64,000 bases of DNA. Source: Aquificaceae bacterium. GTDB lineage: Bacteria > Aquificota > Aquificia > Aquificales > Aquificaceae. Below the pieces are notes generated by a model. That model was not told where the DNA came from. It ran no database searches and saw nothing but the letters and a program-made list of their open reading frames with translations. The stretch is taken from the NCBI GenBank assembly GCA_026981975.1, contig JALSHV010000007.1, forward strand, positions 1-64,000, read 5' to 3'. Positions 37,293 to 46,042 of this stretch are shown here, piece by piece; position 1 is the first letter of the stretch, and the number at the start of each line of letters is the position of its first letter. The translations under genes were made by a program, and so were the position numbers.

Positions 37293-37738
37293 TGATTCAG
37301 TTACTTTTTCTGATATTAACACTTTTCCTTTCTTGCACTCAAGGGATTCACGATATAGAGCTTTCAGATATAGAAGGAAATAAGGTATATCTTTCTGAAT
37401 ACAGGGATAAACCGCTTGTTGTATACGTGTGGAGTGGAACTTGTATTGGTCATACTGAAGATATGAAAAGATTAATTACTCTTTATCCCAAGATAAAAGA
37501 TAAAGCACAACTTATCTCAATAGCTGTTATGATGAATCCACAAGACGTTAAGGTTTTCTTGAAAAAGACTAAGATCAAACCCAACTACGAAATTCTCAGT
37601 GACGAAAAGGGAAAATTCGCTCAAAGGGTAACCCTTGTTTTCCTACCAGCTACTTTGATTTTTGATAAAAAAGGTAAACTTGTGGAGAGCTACCCAGGTT
37701 TACCCAGAGATTTAATCTCTCTTATACCTACCCATTAA
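37292..37738 (+). CDS. TlpA/SCO-like thioredoxin-fold lipoprotein with CxxH site
   Basis: 148 residues, lipobox FLSC (about residue 16), then a thioredoxin-like domain (VYVWSGTCIGHTEDMKRL). The usual CxxC is replaced by CIGH, so only one Cys of the redox pair remains, followed by His. With its SCO and PCuAC neighbours this may bind copper rather than exchange disulfides; that is inference. ATG 37292 overlaps the PCuAC stop. The last 27 bases overlap the convergent PEBP gene. Confidence 0.85.
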   Translation: MIQLLFLILTLFLSCTQGIHDIELSDIEGNKVYLSEYRDKPLVVYVWSGTCIGHTEDMKRLITLYPKIKDKAQLISIAVMMNPQDVKVFLKKTKIKPNYEILSDEKGKFAQRVTLVFLPATLIFDKKGKLVESYPGLPRDLISLIPTH

Positions 37739-38278
37739 GTAACCTTCACCTATAACGTGACCCTTCATTCTTTCTTCCACTTGTCTTCGGTTGGCGGAAG
37801 CGGGAAGATCCAACGTGTTTAAATCCAGAGCAAAAACTTTAAAAAAATACCTGTGATAACCGTGTCCCTTAGGAGGACATGGTCCGCCGTAACCTGTAAA
37901 ACCGAAGTCGTTAAGTCCTTGTTTAAAAATTCCAGTTTTTTCGGATTTCGGTATCCCCTCTCTTAAGCTCCTAATATCGGGGGGAATGTCATAAACTATC
38001 CAATGCGTAAAAGTTCCTATCGGTGCATCTGGATCGTCCATTATCAAAACGAAACTCTTTGTGCCAGCGGGAACTTCCGACCAGCTTATAGGCGGGGATA
38101 GGTCCTCCCCTTCACAGGTGTATTTTATAGGAATAACCTCTCCCTCCCTGAAAGCCTGACTCTCTACTTTCATGAGCTTCCCTCCTGCAAGAGCTATACC
38201 TATACCTACAAATCCAGACAGTATATAACCGAGCATGTTTCCTGCATTTAATTTTAGAGAATCTGTCAGAAAATTCAA
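37712..38278 (-). CDS. YbhB/YbcL (PEBP) family protein
   Basis: 188 residues. An N-terminal hydrophobic segment (about 15-32) suggests export or anchoring. The phosphatidylethanolamine-binding-protein fold is shown by LIMDDPDAPIGTFTHWIVYDIP and GGPCPPKGHGYHRYFFKVFAL. Function in bacteria is not defined. It is transcribed away from leuD and overlaps the thioredoxin-fold gene at its 3' end. Confidence 0.92.
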   Translation of the reverse strand: MNFLTDSLKLNAGNMLGYILSGFVGIGIALAGGKLMKVESQAFREGEVIPIKYTCEGEDLSPPISWSEVPAGTKSFVLIMDDPDAPIGTFTHWIVYDIPPDIRSLREGIPKSEKTGIFKQGLNDFGFTGYGGPCPPKGHGYHRYFFKVFALDLNTLDLPASANRRQVEERMKGHVIGEGYLMGRYKRD

Positions 38279-38314
38279 CAGTCTTGGAGATTAATCGGAG
38301 ATATTACATGTCTG

Positions 38315-38323
38315 TGTTATAAT
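38315..38323 (+). promoter_or_regulatory. Extended -10 promoter of leuD
   Basis: TGTTATAAT at 38315-38323 combines TGn with TATAAT. The hexamer ends six bases before the leuD ATG and no Shine-Dalgarno sequence is present. Transcription would begin at or next to the start codon, giving a leaderless mRNA. Confidence 0.6.
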
Positions 38324-38329
38324 TTAGCT

Positions 38330-38845
38330 ATGAAAACGGTTATAAGGGGAAGGGTTTGGAAGTTTGGGGATAATGTGGATACAGATCAAATAATTCCCGC
38401 TCGTTATTTGAACACTTCAGATCCCCACGAGTTGGCAAAGCACGTCATGGAAGATTCTGAACATCCCGATTTTGCCTATAAACACAGGGAAGGAGATATA
38501 ATAGTTGCGGGAAAAAATTTTGGCTCTGGCTCTTCAAGGGAACACGCTCCCATAGCTATTAAGTATGCGGGTGTCCCTGTTGTGGTAGCTAAGTCTTTTG
38601 CCCGTATATTTTTCAGAAATGCTATAAATACAGGATTGCCCATTGTAGAAGCTCCTGAGGCGGTAGAAGAGATAAGACACGGTGATGAGATAGAAGTTAA
38701 TTTAGAAAAGGGAATAGTAACTAACTTATCAACCGGTAAGGAATTTAAAGCAACGAGTTTTCCCGAAGAATTACAAAAAATTCTCAAAGCTGGCGGTCTT
38801 ATGGAATATGCAAAAAGTAAACTCAAAGGTTCTGTCTCAGAATGA
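38330..38845 (+). CDS. leuD: 3-isopropylmalate dehydratase small subunit
   Basis: Small subunit of the isomerase in leucine synthesis. 171 residues with the archaeal/thermophile-like short form: GDNVDTDQIIPARYLN near the N-terminus, the GSGSSREHAPIAIKYAGV loop, and FFRNAINTGLPIVEAP. The Fe-S cluster lies on the large subunit LeuC, which is not in the window. A leaderless start is likely. Confidence 0.96.
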   Translation: MKTVIRGRVWKFGDNVDTDQIIPARYLNTSDPHELAKHVMEDSEHPDFAYKHREGDIIVAGKNFGSGSSREHAPIAIKYAGVPVVVAKSFARIFFRNAINTGLPIVEAPEAVEEIRHGDEIEVNLEKGIVTNLSTGKEFKATSFPEELQKILKAGGLMEYAKSKLKGSVSE

Positions 38846-39494
38846 TCCCTACGCAATAAAAGTAGGAGCAGATATTATCAAAAAAGGAGGACTTATAGTT
38901 GCTCCCACTGACACCCTATACGGAATACTGGCAGATGCAACTTCCTATACTGCTGTTGAAAAACTCTACGAACTGAGAAGACCATCAAGGAAACCTTTCA
39001 TAGTTTTGATTCCAAATACCCTTTGGGCGGAAAAGCTATGCGGGAGACTGGATTACAGGATCTTAAGACTTTTAAGCTTTCCCGGGCTTACAGTAGTGCT
39101 TGGAAAATCTTCACAGCTCTTTTACTTCTTAGGAATCAAATCAGTAGCTTTGAGAGTTCCACAAAAAGGATTTGTCCGCAAACTTTTAATGCTTCTTGAT
39201 AAACCCTTAGTAGCTCCGAGTGCTAACCAAGAGGGAAAACCTCCCGCTCGTAGAGTGGAAGAAGCAATAGCTTTCTTTGGAGAAAAGGTGGATCTGTATA
39301 TAGACGGCGGGAGTTGTTACGGAAGACCTTCAACGGTGGTGGATTTAAGGAAAAACGTATATAGGGAAGGTTGTTTATCTAAGAAAACCGTAGAGAAAAT
39401 TTTTGAGCTTACTTGTAAGATACCTTGTCCTGAGCAAGCCCTTTCACAATACTTTCTATACCCGTGTAGATCTTTGCCAAAGCAGGGTAGTTGA
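38808..39494 (+). CDS. tsaC: Threonylcarbamoyl-AMP synthase (Sua5/YrdC family)
   Basis: Makes the threonylcarbamoyl-AMP used for t6A in ANN-decoding tRNAs. Family features: APTDTLYGILADAT with the KxR/SxN elements (LRRPSRKPFIVLI, LVAPSANQEGKPPARRVEEA) and STVVDLR. The core ends at about 202; the last 27 residues, with several Cys, form a tail not usual in the family. The ATG at 38808 lies 38 bases inside leuD. The 3' end overlaps the convergent M28 peptidase by 86 bases. Confidence 0.92.
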   Translation: MQKVNSKVLSQNDPYAIKVGADIIKKGGLIVAPTDTLYGILADATSYTAVEKLYELRRPSRKPFIVLIPNTLWAEKLCGRLDYRILRLLSFPGLTVVLGKSSQLFYFLGIKSVALRVPQKGFVRKLLMLLDKPLVAPSANQEGKPPARRVEEAIAFFGEKVDLYIDGGSCYGRPSTVVDLRKNVYREGCLSKKTVEKIFELTCKIPCPEQALSQYFLYPCRSLPKQGS

Positions 39495-40278
39495 TTTTAT
39501 CGGGGGTATCTTCTGAAGAATGATAAAAGGGATAGCGGAAGGGAGCTGTATCCGTTAACATTACAGCAGGGACTCCTATTTTCCAAAAAGACCATTGATC
39601 AGACCAACCTACACCGGGAATACATTCCGGATATGCTCCTCCTTCTGTGGGAAAAGAAACGGATTGTTTGAAAAGCTCCAAGGCTCTTTTCATTAACTTA
39701 GAAGACATAGGATTTGATACAAATGCCAAAAAATTACCCGTTGAAGGGTATTTCATTTTGAAAATTAGACTAAGAGGATAATCCTGAGAATTAGGTTTAT
39801 TAGTATAATACCCGAGCGTTTCAAGACTCAGCATAGCTGTAATATTCTCTCCTTTGATACTTTGAGCATAAACGTAGCTTCCCATTTTAGGTGTTTGAAA
39901 AAAAGGAGGTTCTTCGTTTACAAAAAAAACAAAGCGTATTCTTCTTCTGAATTTACATTTCCTGAGCTTCTTTGCTAAAAGAAGTAAACACGCCACTCCC
40001 GTAGCATTGTCATTCGCACCGGGACAATGAAGCACACTATCGTAATGGGCTCCAACTACAATTATCTCGTTAGAAAATCCTTCTAATTCAACCCATAAGT
40101 TTGCTACTTTCTTTTCTTCCACTGTATAGTGTTGAAGTTCTACTCTGTAACCGTTTTCCGTAAGGAAATCTTCTATAAACCTTTGAGTCTTTATCAGATT
40201 CTCATAAGCCATAAGGACATTTCTCTCAACGCTGATTTCCTTTACATAAAAACGTAAAAAAGACTCTACATCTATCAT
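39409..40278 (-). CDS. M28-family zinc aminopeptidase
   Basis: 289 residues with dinuclear zinc ligands of M28 peptidases: GAHYDSV (His, Asp-adjacent), PGANDNATGVACLL, the catalytic Glu pair in FVFFVNEEPPFF, and the distal His in FYHSSEDTPDKI. There is no signal peptide. It has no Shine-Dalgarno sequence. The last 28 codons overlap tsaC on the other strand, an unusually long convergent overlap. Confidence 0.9.
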   Translation of the reverse strand: MIDVESFLRFYVKEISVERNVLMAYENLIKTQRFIEDFLTENGYRVELQHYTVEEKKVANLWVELEGFSNEIIVVGAHYDSVLHCPGANDNATGVACLLLLAKKLRKCKFRRRIRFVFFVNEEPPFFQTPKMGSYVYAQSIKGENITAMLSLETLGYYTNKPNSQDYPLSLIFKMKYPSTGNFLAFVSNPMSSKLMKRALELFKQSVSFPTEGGAYPECIPGVGWSDQWSFWKIGVPAVMLTDTAPFRYPFYHSSEDTPDKINYPALAKIYTGIESIVKGLAQDKVSYK

Positions 40279-40325
40279 TTTTTTCAGAATAACACAAGAC
40301 TGTTCCCTTCAGCTTAGTCTCAGGC

Positions 40326-40331
40326 TATAAT
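40326..40331 (+). promoter_or_regulatory. -10 element before ccsA
   Basis: TATAAT at 40326-40331, 31 bases before the start codon, with GGAGG at 40350-40354 serving as ribosome-binding site. No convincing -35 box is seen. Confidence 0.5.
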
Positions 40332-40362
40332 TCTATGGAAATTCTCTCTGGAGGAATGGGAA

Positions 40363-41664
40363 ATGGATCTTTACGAATATGAAGCCTACGATAAGATTTT
40401 TAAAAAATACGGAATACCTACCCCTAAGTATCTATTTGTGGATTATATCTCAGAAGAGGTTAAGAATTTTGTGAATCAATTGGGGGAATGTGTTGTAAAA
40501 TCTCAGGTTCTTGTGGGTAAAAGAGGTAAAGCCGGTGCTGTTAAGCTATGCTCTTCTGCGGAAGAAGCTCTTGAGGAAATAAAATCCCTTTTGGACTATC
40601 CCGTTTACGGCGAAAAACCAGTGGGAGTTCTTGTAGTTGAGAAAGCAAATATAGTAAAAGAAATATACGCTTCTATTACATACTCTACTGAAACCAGAGG
40701 ACCGGTTCTTACACTATCTCTGGAAGGTGGAGTGGATATAGAAGAAGTGCCTCCCGACAAGATAGGGATTTTCCCAGTAGATCCCTTGAAAGGACTTTAT
40801 CCTCACATGGTCAGAAACTATTTGCTTAGCTTAGGATTTCCTCATGAACTTATTTCTGTTTTGAGGGAACTGTCGGAAGTCATAGCGAATATGTATGTAG
40901 CTTTTTGGGAAGCGGAAGCCAGGCTCTTGGAGATAAACCCCTTAGCGATAGTTGACATAAACGGAAAACTAAGAGTAAGAGCCTTAGACGCTGTTGTAAA
41001 AATAGACGATGACGCTTCTGTGCCTCCTTCAAAGATATACGGTGTAAGAACAGCTTTAAAAAGACCTCCCACAGAGAGAGAAATCGCAGCTGCCGAGATA
41101 GATAAGAACGATCATAGAGGAAAAGCAGGTTCATACGTAGAGATGGAAGGAGACATAGCCATGATGACCTTCGGTGGGGGAGGATCAACAGTAACCATAG
41201 AAACCACATACGCTATAGGTTTAAACCCCGCCAATTTCACTGACATAGGAGGTAATCCCCCCGCCGAAAAGATGTATAGGATAACCAGAATAATACTTTC
41301 AAAGCCGGGAATAAAAGGTGTATTAGTATGCGGTGGCACAGCTAACAACACAAGAATTGATGTAACACTGGGGGAAGGTGTAGCCAATGCAATAAGAGAT
41401 TTGAAAAAGGAAGGTAAGTTAAATCCCGACTGGATATGGGTTGTAAGAAGAAACGGACCAGAAGCTGAAAAAGGGCTCAGAATGCTCTACGAAGCTTTTA
41501 AAGAATGCGGGGTAAAAGGAGAAATATACGATTCCTCTTTACCTCTTACAGAAGCTCCTGTTAGATTGAAAGAACTATTGGATAAATGCGGAGCTGAATT
41601 TCAAAAACGTAAAGATCAGGAAAGGAGTTTAACAGATGAACAGGCAAAGGATATGGGGGTTTAG
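40363..41664 (+). CDS. ccsA: Citryl-CoA synthetase large subunit (SucC/ATP-citrate lyase N-terminal type)
   Basis: Predicted to form citryl-CoA from citrate, CoA and ATP in the two-step citrate cleavage of the reductive TCA cycle known in Hydrogenobacter. 433 residues with an ATP-grasp N-terminal half ([26 protein letters not shown]) and the ATP-citrate-lyase-like block [30 protein letters not shown] (given here as [15 protein letters not shown] and [16 protein letters not shown]). It is longer than ordinary SucC (about 385). A second succinyl-CoA synthetase-like role cannot be excluded; the small subunit is not adjacent. Confidence 0.8.
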   Translation: MDLYEYEAYDKIFKKYGIPTPKYLFVDYISEEVKNFVNQLGECVVKSQVLVGKRGKAGAVKLCSSAEEALEEIKSLLDYPVYGEKPVGVLVVEKANIVKEIYASITYSTETRGPVLTLSLEGGVDIEEVPPDKIGIFPVDPLKGLYPHMVRNYLLSLGFPHELISVLRELSEVIANMYVAFWEAEARLLEINPLAIVDINGKLRVRALDAVVKIDDDASVPPSKIYGVRTALKRPPTEREIAAAEIDKNDHRGKAGSYVEMEGDIAMMTFGGGGSTVTIETTYAIGLNPANFTDIGGNPPAEKMYRITRIILSKPGIKGVLVCGGTANNTRIDVTLGEGVANAIRDLKKEGKLNPDWIWVVRRNGPEAEKGLRMLYEAFKECGVKGEIYDSSLPLTEAPVRLKELLDKCGAEFQKRKDQERSLTDEQAKDMGV

Positions 41665-41666
41665 AA

Positions 41667-43946
41667 ATGAAAGCTATAGCTTTTGGGTTTCCAAAAATAG
41701 GAGAGAAAAGGGAATTTAAAAAGCTTCTTGAAGATTTCTGGAAAGGAAAAATTTCTGAAGAGGAACTTCACAGAGGATTCCGTAACCTTGCCCTATGGAG
41801 AACACAGCTGTATAAAACAAATGTGGATATGATTCCCTGTAATGAGCTTTCCTACTATGACTTTATGCTTGACACAGCTCTCATGGTAGGTGCTATTCCT
41901 GAGAGATTCGGAACCTATAAAGGAATGGAGACTTACTTTCAAATGGCAAGAGGTAAAAACGCTCTTGAAATGACCAAATGGTTTAACACCAATTACCACT
42001 ATCTTGTTCCGGAAATAGAAAAAGAAGAATTTTATCTGTTCATAAACAAACCCTTAAATGAATACAGTTTTTTTAAAGAAGGGGATATAGAAACCGTCCC
42101 TCACATAATAGGACCTTTTACTTTCTTGAGGCTTTCAAAAGTTTTGAAAAAAAAGGAAGGAATTCTTCCGCTCTACGAGATAGGAAAAATAGAAAACAGA
42201 GAAACCTTTGAAAGGTTATCGGATAAACTAAGTGATGTTTATCTGCAGGTTCTTAAGGCACTTAAGAAAGCAGGTTGCCACAGGGTTCATCTGGAGGAAC
42301 CGGCTCTTGTTCTTGATACAGAAAACTGGCAGTGGGATATTGTAGAAGCCATATACAAAAAACTCTCCTCGGAAGGGATCAGCATAGGTTTGTTTACTTA
42401 TTACGACAGCGTTTCAGACTATGAAAGGTATATATCTCTTCCCGTCCAAGCGTTTCATTTAGATTTAGTTTCTAATAAGGAAAACCTTAAAAATATAAGG
42501 GAAAAAGGATTCCCGTCGGACAAAGGGCTTATAGCAGGCGTAATAAACGGTAGACAACCTTGGAAAGCAAATCTCAAGGAAAAACTCAAGTTGGTTGAAG
42601 AACTGATGAATATAGCTGGAAGTGTTATTCTTTCAAACTCATGTCCTCTTTACCATCTTCCTGTGACTGTAGAACCTGAAGATGAACTGCCCGAAGGATT
42701 AAAGGAAAGATTATCCTTTGCAAAGGAAAAACTCAAAGAATTGCGTGTTCTCAGAGATGCCCTTAGAGGCTGCGAAGAAGCTCTCGGGGAGATAAAGAAA
42801 AGTGGAAAACTGTATGAAGACAGCTTCGGGGAAAATCCGGAAGTTCGTAAGAGGATAACCGCTTTAAGAGATGAAGATTTCAGAAGGGAAATCCCTTACA
42901 AAGAAAGGCAGAAAATCCAAAAGGACACTTTAAATCTTCCCCTTTTTCCTACTACAACCATAGGATCTTTCCCTCAAACTGAGGAAGTTAGAAAAAAAAG
43001 AACAGCTTTCAGGAATAAAAAAATTTCCCAAAAGGAATACAAGGAGTTCATCAGGGAACAGATAAAGAAAGTTATAAATTTCCAAGAAAGCATAGGACTT
43101 GATGTTCTTGTTCACGGAGAATTTGAAAGAACAGATATGGTGGAATTCTTTGCTTTCAAAATGGAAGGTATAGCGACAACAAAGCACGGTTGGGTTTTAT
43201 CTTACGGCTCACGGGTTTACAGACCGCCGATAATATACGGAGATGTTTCAAGAACAGAACCCATGACTTTGGAAGAGATAACTTACGCTCAATCCCTTAC
43301 AAATAAACCTGTTAAAGGAATGTTAACGGGCCCTGTTACTATACTCAATTGGAGCTATTACAGGGAAGATGTGCCTAAGAAGGAAATAGCCTACCAAATA
43401 GCTCTTGCCCTTCTTGACGAAGTCAAGGATCTTGAAAAAGCGGGTATTAAAATAATTCAAATAGACGAACCCGCCTTCAGAGAAGGAGTTCCCTTAAAGA
43501 AAAGGGATTGGCAGGAGTATTTCAACTGGGCTGTTAAAGCTTTTAGGCTTTGCTCAAGAGCTAAATCGGAAACACAAATACATACACATATGTGTTATTC
43601 GGAATTTAACGAAATTATAGAGTATATATACCAAATGGATTTTGACGTTATATCCATAGAAGCCTCCAGAAGCAAAGGAGAAATAATAGAAGCCTTTGAA
43701 AGGTTTAAAGGGTGGGACAGACAAATAGGTATAGGTGTTTACGATATTCATTCTCCTGCAATTCCCACAAAAGAAGAGATGAAGCTTATATTGGAAAGAG
43801 CTATGAAAATACTTCCCAAGGAACTTCTGTGGGTAAACCCTGACTGCGGATTGAAAACGAGAAAGTGGGAAGAGGTGGAACCCGCTCTTAAAAATATGGT
43901 TCAGATGACACAGGAGCTAAGAGAGGAAATCCTTTCAGAAGTTTAA
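41667..43946 (+). CDS. metE: Cobalamin-independent methionine synthase
   Basis: Transfers the methyl group of 5-methyltetrahydropteroyl-glutamate to homocysteine. 759 residues: the N-terminal barrel starts [20 protein letters not shown], the C-terminal barrel begins near 425 ([19 protein letters not shown]). Zinc ligands are visible as [12 protein letters not shown] (His, Cys), a Glu in [10 protein letters not shown], and the terminal Cys in NPDCGLKTR. It follows ccsA by two bases, so the two are likely co-transcribed. Confidence 0.96.
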   Translation: MKAIAFGFPKIGEKREFKKLLEDFWKGKISEEELHRGFRNLALWRTQLYKTNVDMIPCNELSYYDFMLDTALMVGAIPERFGTYKGMETYFQMARGKNALEMTKWFNTNYHYLVPEIEKEEFYLFINKPLNEYSFFKEGDIETVPHIIGPFTFLRLSKVLKKKEGILPLYEIGKIENRETFERLSDKLSDVYLQVLKALKKAGCHRVHLEEPALVLDTENWQWDIVEAIYKKLSSEGISIGLFTYYDSVSDYERYISLPVQAFHLDLVSNKENLKNIREKGFPSDKGLIAGVINGRQPWKANLKEKLKLVEELMNIAGSVILSNSCPLYHLPVTVEPEDELPEGLKERLSFAKEKLKELRVLRDALRGCEEALGEIKKSGKLYEDSFGENPEVRKRITALRDEDFRREIPYKERQKIQKDTLNLPLFPTTTIGSFPQTEEVRKKRTAFRNKKISQKEYKEFIREQIKKVINFQESIGLDVLVHGEFERTDMVEFFAFKMEGIATTKHGWVLSYGSRVYRPPIIYGDVSRTEPMTLEEITYAQSLTNKPVKGMLTGPVTILNWSYYREDVPKKEIAYQIALALLDEVKDLEKAGIKIIQIDEPAFREGVPLKKRDWQEYFNWAVKAFRLCSRAKSETQIHTHMCYSEFNEIIEYIYQMDFDVISIEASRSKGEIIEAFERFKGWDRQIGIGVYDIHSPAIPTKEEMKLILERAMKILPKELLWVNPDCGLKTRKWEEVEPALKNMVQMTQELREEILSEV

Positions 43947-43948
43947 AA

Positions 43949-44608
43949 ATGAAATACAAGTCAGTTGCAGAAGTATTTTCCCAAATAAGCAAGTCTTACG
44001 ACCGCTTTCTTCACTTGGCAACAGTGGGAAGGATTCACAGCTGGCAGAGGGAGCTTGTTTCCATGATGAATCCTTCAGGTAACTGGTTAGATGTGGGAAC
44101 AGGAACCGCTGAAGTTCTTGTAAAAATCGGTAAAGATTACAAGGGCTTAAAAGTCGGGATTGATCCCTCTTTTCAAATGCTCAAAATTGCAGAAAGAAAA
44201 TGTAAGGATTGTTTTTTTCTTCAAGGTATAGGAGAGGCGCTACCTTTTAAAGAGAAAAGCTTCAGCAATATAACTCTATCCCTTGTCTTTAGGCACTTAG
44301 AAGATAAGATCAAGTTTTTGGAAGAAGCTCACAGAACTTTACAGGATAAAGGGAAAATAGGAATAATAGACGTGGCGCGTTTTAAAGGAACTTTTGTTTT
44401 AGCTTTTTTAATGAAAACACTCTTAAAACCTATAGGATTTGCTATTTTCGGAAAGGAAAAATGGGAATTCTTTATTCACTCTGTAGAAGAGAGTTATTCT
44501 GTGCAGGAAATTGACAATATGCTTCAACTAAAGGGGTTCAAAACAGAAAAAATCAAGAAAAAGCTCTTAGGTCTTATCTACATAATCAGCGCTACTAAAA
44601 CTGCTTGA
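43949..44608 (+). CDS. UbiE/MenG-type methyltransferase
   Basis: 219-residue SAM-dependent methyltransferase. SAM loop LDVGTGTAEVLVKIG at about 48-62; FSNITLSLVFRHLEDKIKFLEEAHRTL is the family middle block. The start resembles menaquinone methyltransferases (VAEVFSQISKSYDRF). Together with mqnD in this window it fits (demethyl)menaquinone synthesis, but the substrate is inferred. It overlaps the convergent pheS by 14 bases. Confidence 0.85.
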   Translation: MKYKSVAEVFSQISKSYDRFLHLATVGRIHSWQRELVSMMNPSGNWLDVGTGTAEVLVKIGKDYKGLKVGIDPSFQMLKIAERKCKDCFFLQGIGEALPFKEKSFSNITLSLVFRHLEDKIKFLEEAHRTLQDKGKIGIIDVARFKGTFVLAFLMKTLLKPIGFAIFGKEKWEFFIHSVEESYSVQEIDNMLQLKGFKTEKIKKKLLGLIYIISATKTA

Positions 44609-45608
44609 GAAATCTTATATTATTTTCATAAAAAAGCTTTATATTATCTATACCAAAGAAAAGCATTGCCAAACGTTCTACTCCCATACCAAAAGCAAAG
44701 CCCTGATACACCTCAGGATCTATACCACAGTTTTCAAGAACAGTAGGGTGAACCATTCCACAGCCCATTACTTCAAGCCAACCGCTCTCTTTACAAACTC
44801 TACAACCTTTAGAGTTACAAATTAGACAACCTATATCCACTTCAGCGGAAGGTTCTGTGAAGGGAAAGTAAGAAGCTCTGAATCTTACAGGTAAATCAGA
44901 TGCAAAAAAACTTTTTAAAAAGTTTTCCAAAACAAACTTCATATGCTTTAAATTAGCATCTGTATTTACCACTAAACCCTCTACCTGATGAAACATGGGA
45001 GAATGAGTGGGATCATCGTCTCTTCTGTAAACTTTACCCGGTGCGATCATTTGGATAGGAGGTTGATTTTTAAGCATTGTCCTTATTTGAACCGGAGAAG
45101 TGTGTGTTCTAAGTAAGTATCCTTCTTTGTTTACGTAAAAAGTATCTTGCATATCTCTTGCAGGATGATCAGGCGGAATATTTAACATATCAAAGTTATA
45201 ACGTTCCAACTCTATTTGAGGACCTTCTTCCACTGTAAAACCCATGCCCCTGAAAATAGTCACTATCCTTTCAAGAGTAAGAGTAATAGGGTGAAGAGTT
45301 CCACAACCTCCCTCAAAGGGAATGGTAAGATCAATCCACTCTTCCGCGAGAGAACGTTCTAAGTGTTTTTTCTGTAGTTCTTTTTCCTTTCTTCCTAAGG
45401 CTTCTTGTAAGGTTAATTTCAAATCGTTTATCCTTTTCCCAAATTCCTTCCTTTCTTCAACAGGTAAATTCTTTATCTCTTTTAACAGAGAAGTTATTAT
45501 TCCTTTTCTTCCTAAGTAGTGGGATTTTATTTCCTGAAGTCTTTGAAGACTGTCAGCGGATTTTATATCACCAAGAGCTTTGTTTTTTAAATCCTCAATA
45601 TCTTTCAT
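44595..45608 (-). CDS. pheS: Phenylalanyl-tRNA synthetase alpha subunit
   Basis: 337 residues, class II catalytic subunit. An N-terminal coiled coil (about 1-90) is followed by motif 2 region [19 protein letters not shown] and motif 3 [30 protein letters not shown] is also diagnostic. Four Cys in [16 protein letters not shown] suggest a zinc site in an insertion seen in some bacterial PheS. It overlaps rplT by four bases. pheT is not next to it. Confidence 0.97.
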   Translation of the reverse strand: MKDIEDLKNKALGDIKSADSLQRLQEIKSHYLGRKGIITSLLKEIKNLPVEERKEFGKRINDLKLTLQEALGRKEKELQKKHLERSLAEEWIDLTIPFEGGCGTLHPITLTLERIVTIFRGMGFTVEEGPQIELERYNFDMLNIPPDHPARDMQDTFYVNKEGYLLRTHTSPVQIRTMLKNQPPIQMIAPGKVYRRDDDPTHSPMFHQVEGLVVNTDANLKHMKFVLENFLKSFFASDLPVRFRASYFPFTEPSAEVDIGCLICNSKGCRVCKESGWLEVMGCGMVHPTVLENCGIDPEVYQGFAFGMGVERLAMLFFGIDNIKLFYENNIRFLKQF

Positions 45609-45961
45609 GCCTGTATGAGCGTTTCTTTAACTCTATCTACTATTTTGGAAAAGGTCTCTGGATCTCTTACCGCTATATCTGCAAGTATTTTTCTGTCCAA
45701 ATCTATGCCCGCTTCTTTAATACCTTTCATAAACTTACTATAGGATAAACCGTGTAGCCTTACAGCTGCGTTTATTCTTGCTATCCACAACCTTCGGAAT
45801 TCTCTCTTTCTCAATCTTCTGTCTCTGTATTCGTAATAAAGAGCGCGCATTACAGCTTCTTTTGCTCTTCTGTAGGAGCTGTGTCTCATTCCTCTGTAAC
45901 CTTTTGCAAGTTTAAGAATTTTCTTCTTTCGCTTTCTTGAGGAAGGACCTTTAACTCTCAT
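45605..45961 (-). CDS. rplT: 50S ribosomal protein L20
   Basis: 118-residue, very basic large-subunit assembly protein; [23 protein letters not shown]-type N-terminus (here as [20 protein letters not shown]) and [20 protein letters not shown] are clear. Unlike the common infC-rpmI-rplT order, neither neighbour gene is present. GGAGG lies seven bases before the ATG and can pair within a small hairpin. Confidence 0.97.
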   Translation of the reverse strand: MRVKGPSSRKRKKKILKLAKGYRGMRHSSYRRAKEAVMRALYYEYRDRRLRKREFRRLWIARINAAVRLHGLSYSKFMKGIKEAGIDLDRKILADIAVRDPETFSKIVDRVKETLIQA

Positions 45962-45967
45962 AGTTAA

Positions 45968-45980
45968 CCTCCTTCGGGAG
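45968..45980 (-). promoter_or_regulatory. Hairpin covering the rplT ribosome-binding site
   Basis: On the - strand CTCC, loop CGAA, GGAG form a four-pair stem whose 3' arm is most of the GGAGG of rplT. L20 is known to repress its own translation in other bacteria, so a structure at this place is plausible as a control site; the stem is short and may be chance. Confidence 0.3.
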
Positions 45981-46008
45981 TGAAGTATTTTAACACAATC
46001 TGTAATTA

Positions 46009-46038
46009 TTTACAGATGACATTAAAGTGGTTTAATAT
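46009..46038 (+). promoter_or_regulatory. Promoter of proA
   Basis: TTTACA at 46009-46014, then TTTAAT at 46031-46036 (16-base spacer) or TAATAT at 46033-46038 (18). The -10 ends four to six bases before the ATG at 46043, predicting a leaderless message; no Shine-Dalgarno sequence is present. Confidence 0.5.
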
Positions 46039-46042
46039 TAAC

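Noticed and set aside
40880-41209. 109-codon frame on the - strand inside ccsA
   Set aside because: It is Leu/Arg-rich and lies wholly within a clearly coding region with full family matches on the + strand; typical antisense shadow.
45980-46042. 21-codon N-terminal extension of proA
   Set aside because: It spans the likely promoter (TTTACA and TTTAAT), and the family begins after 46043.
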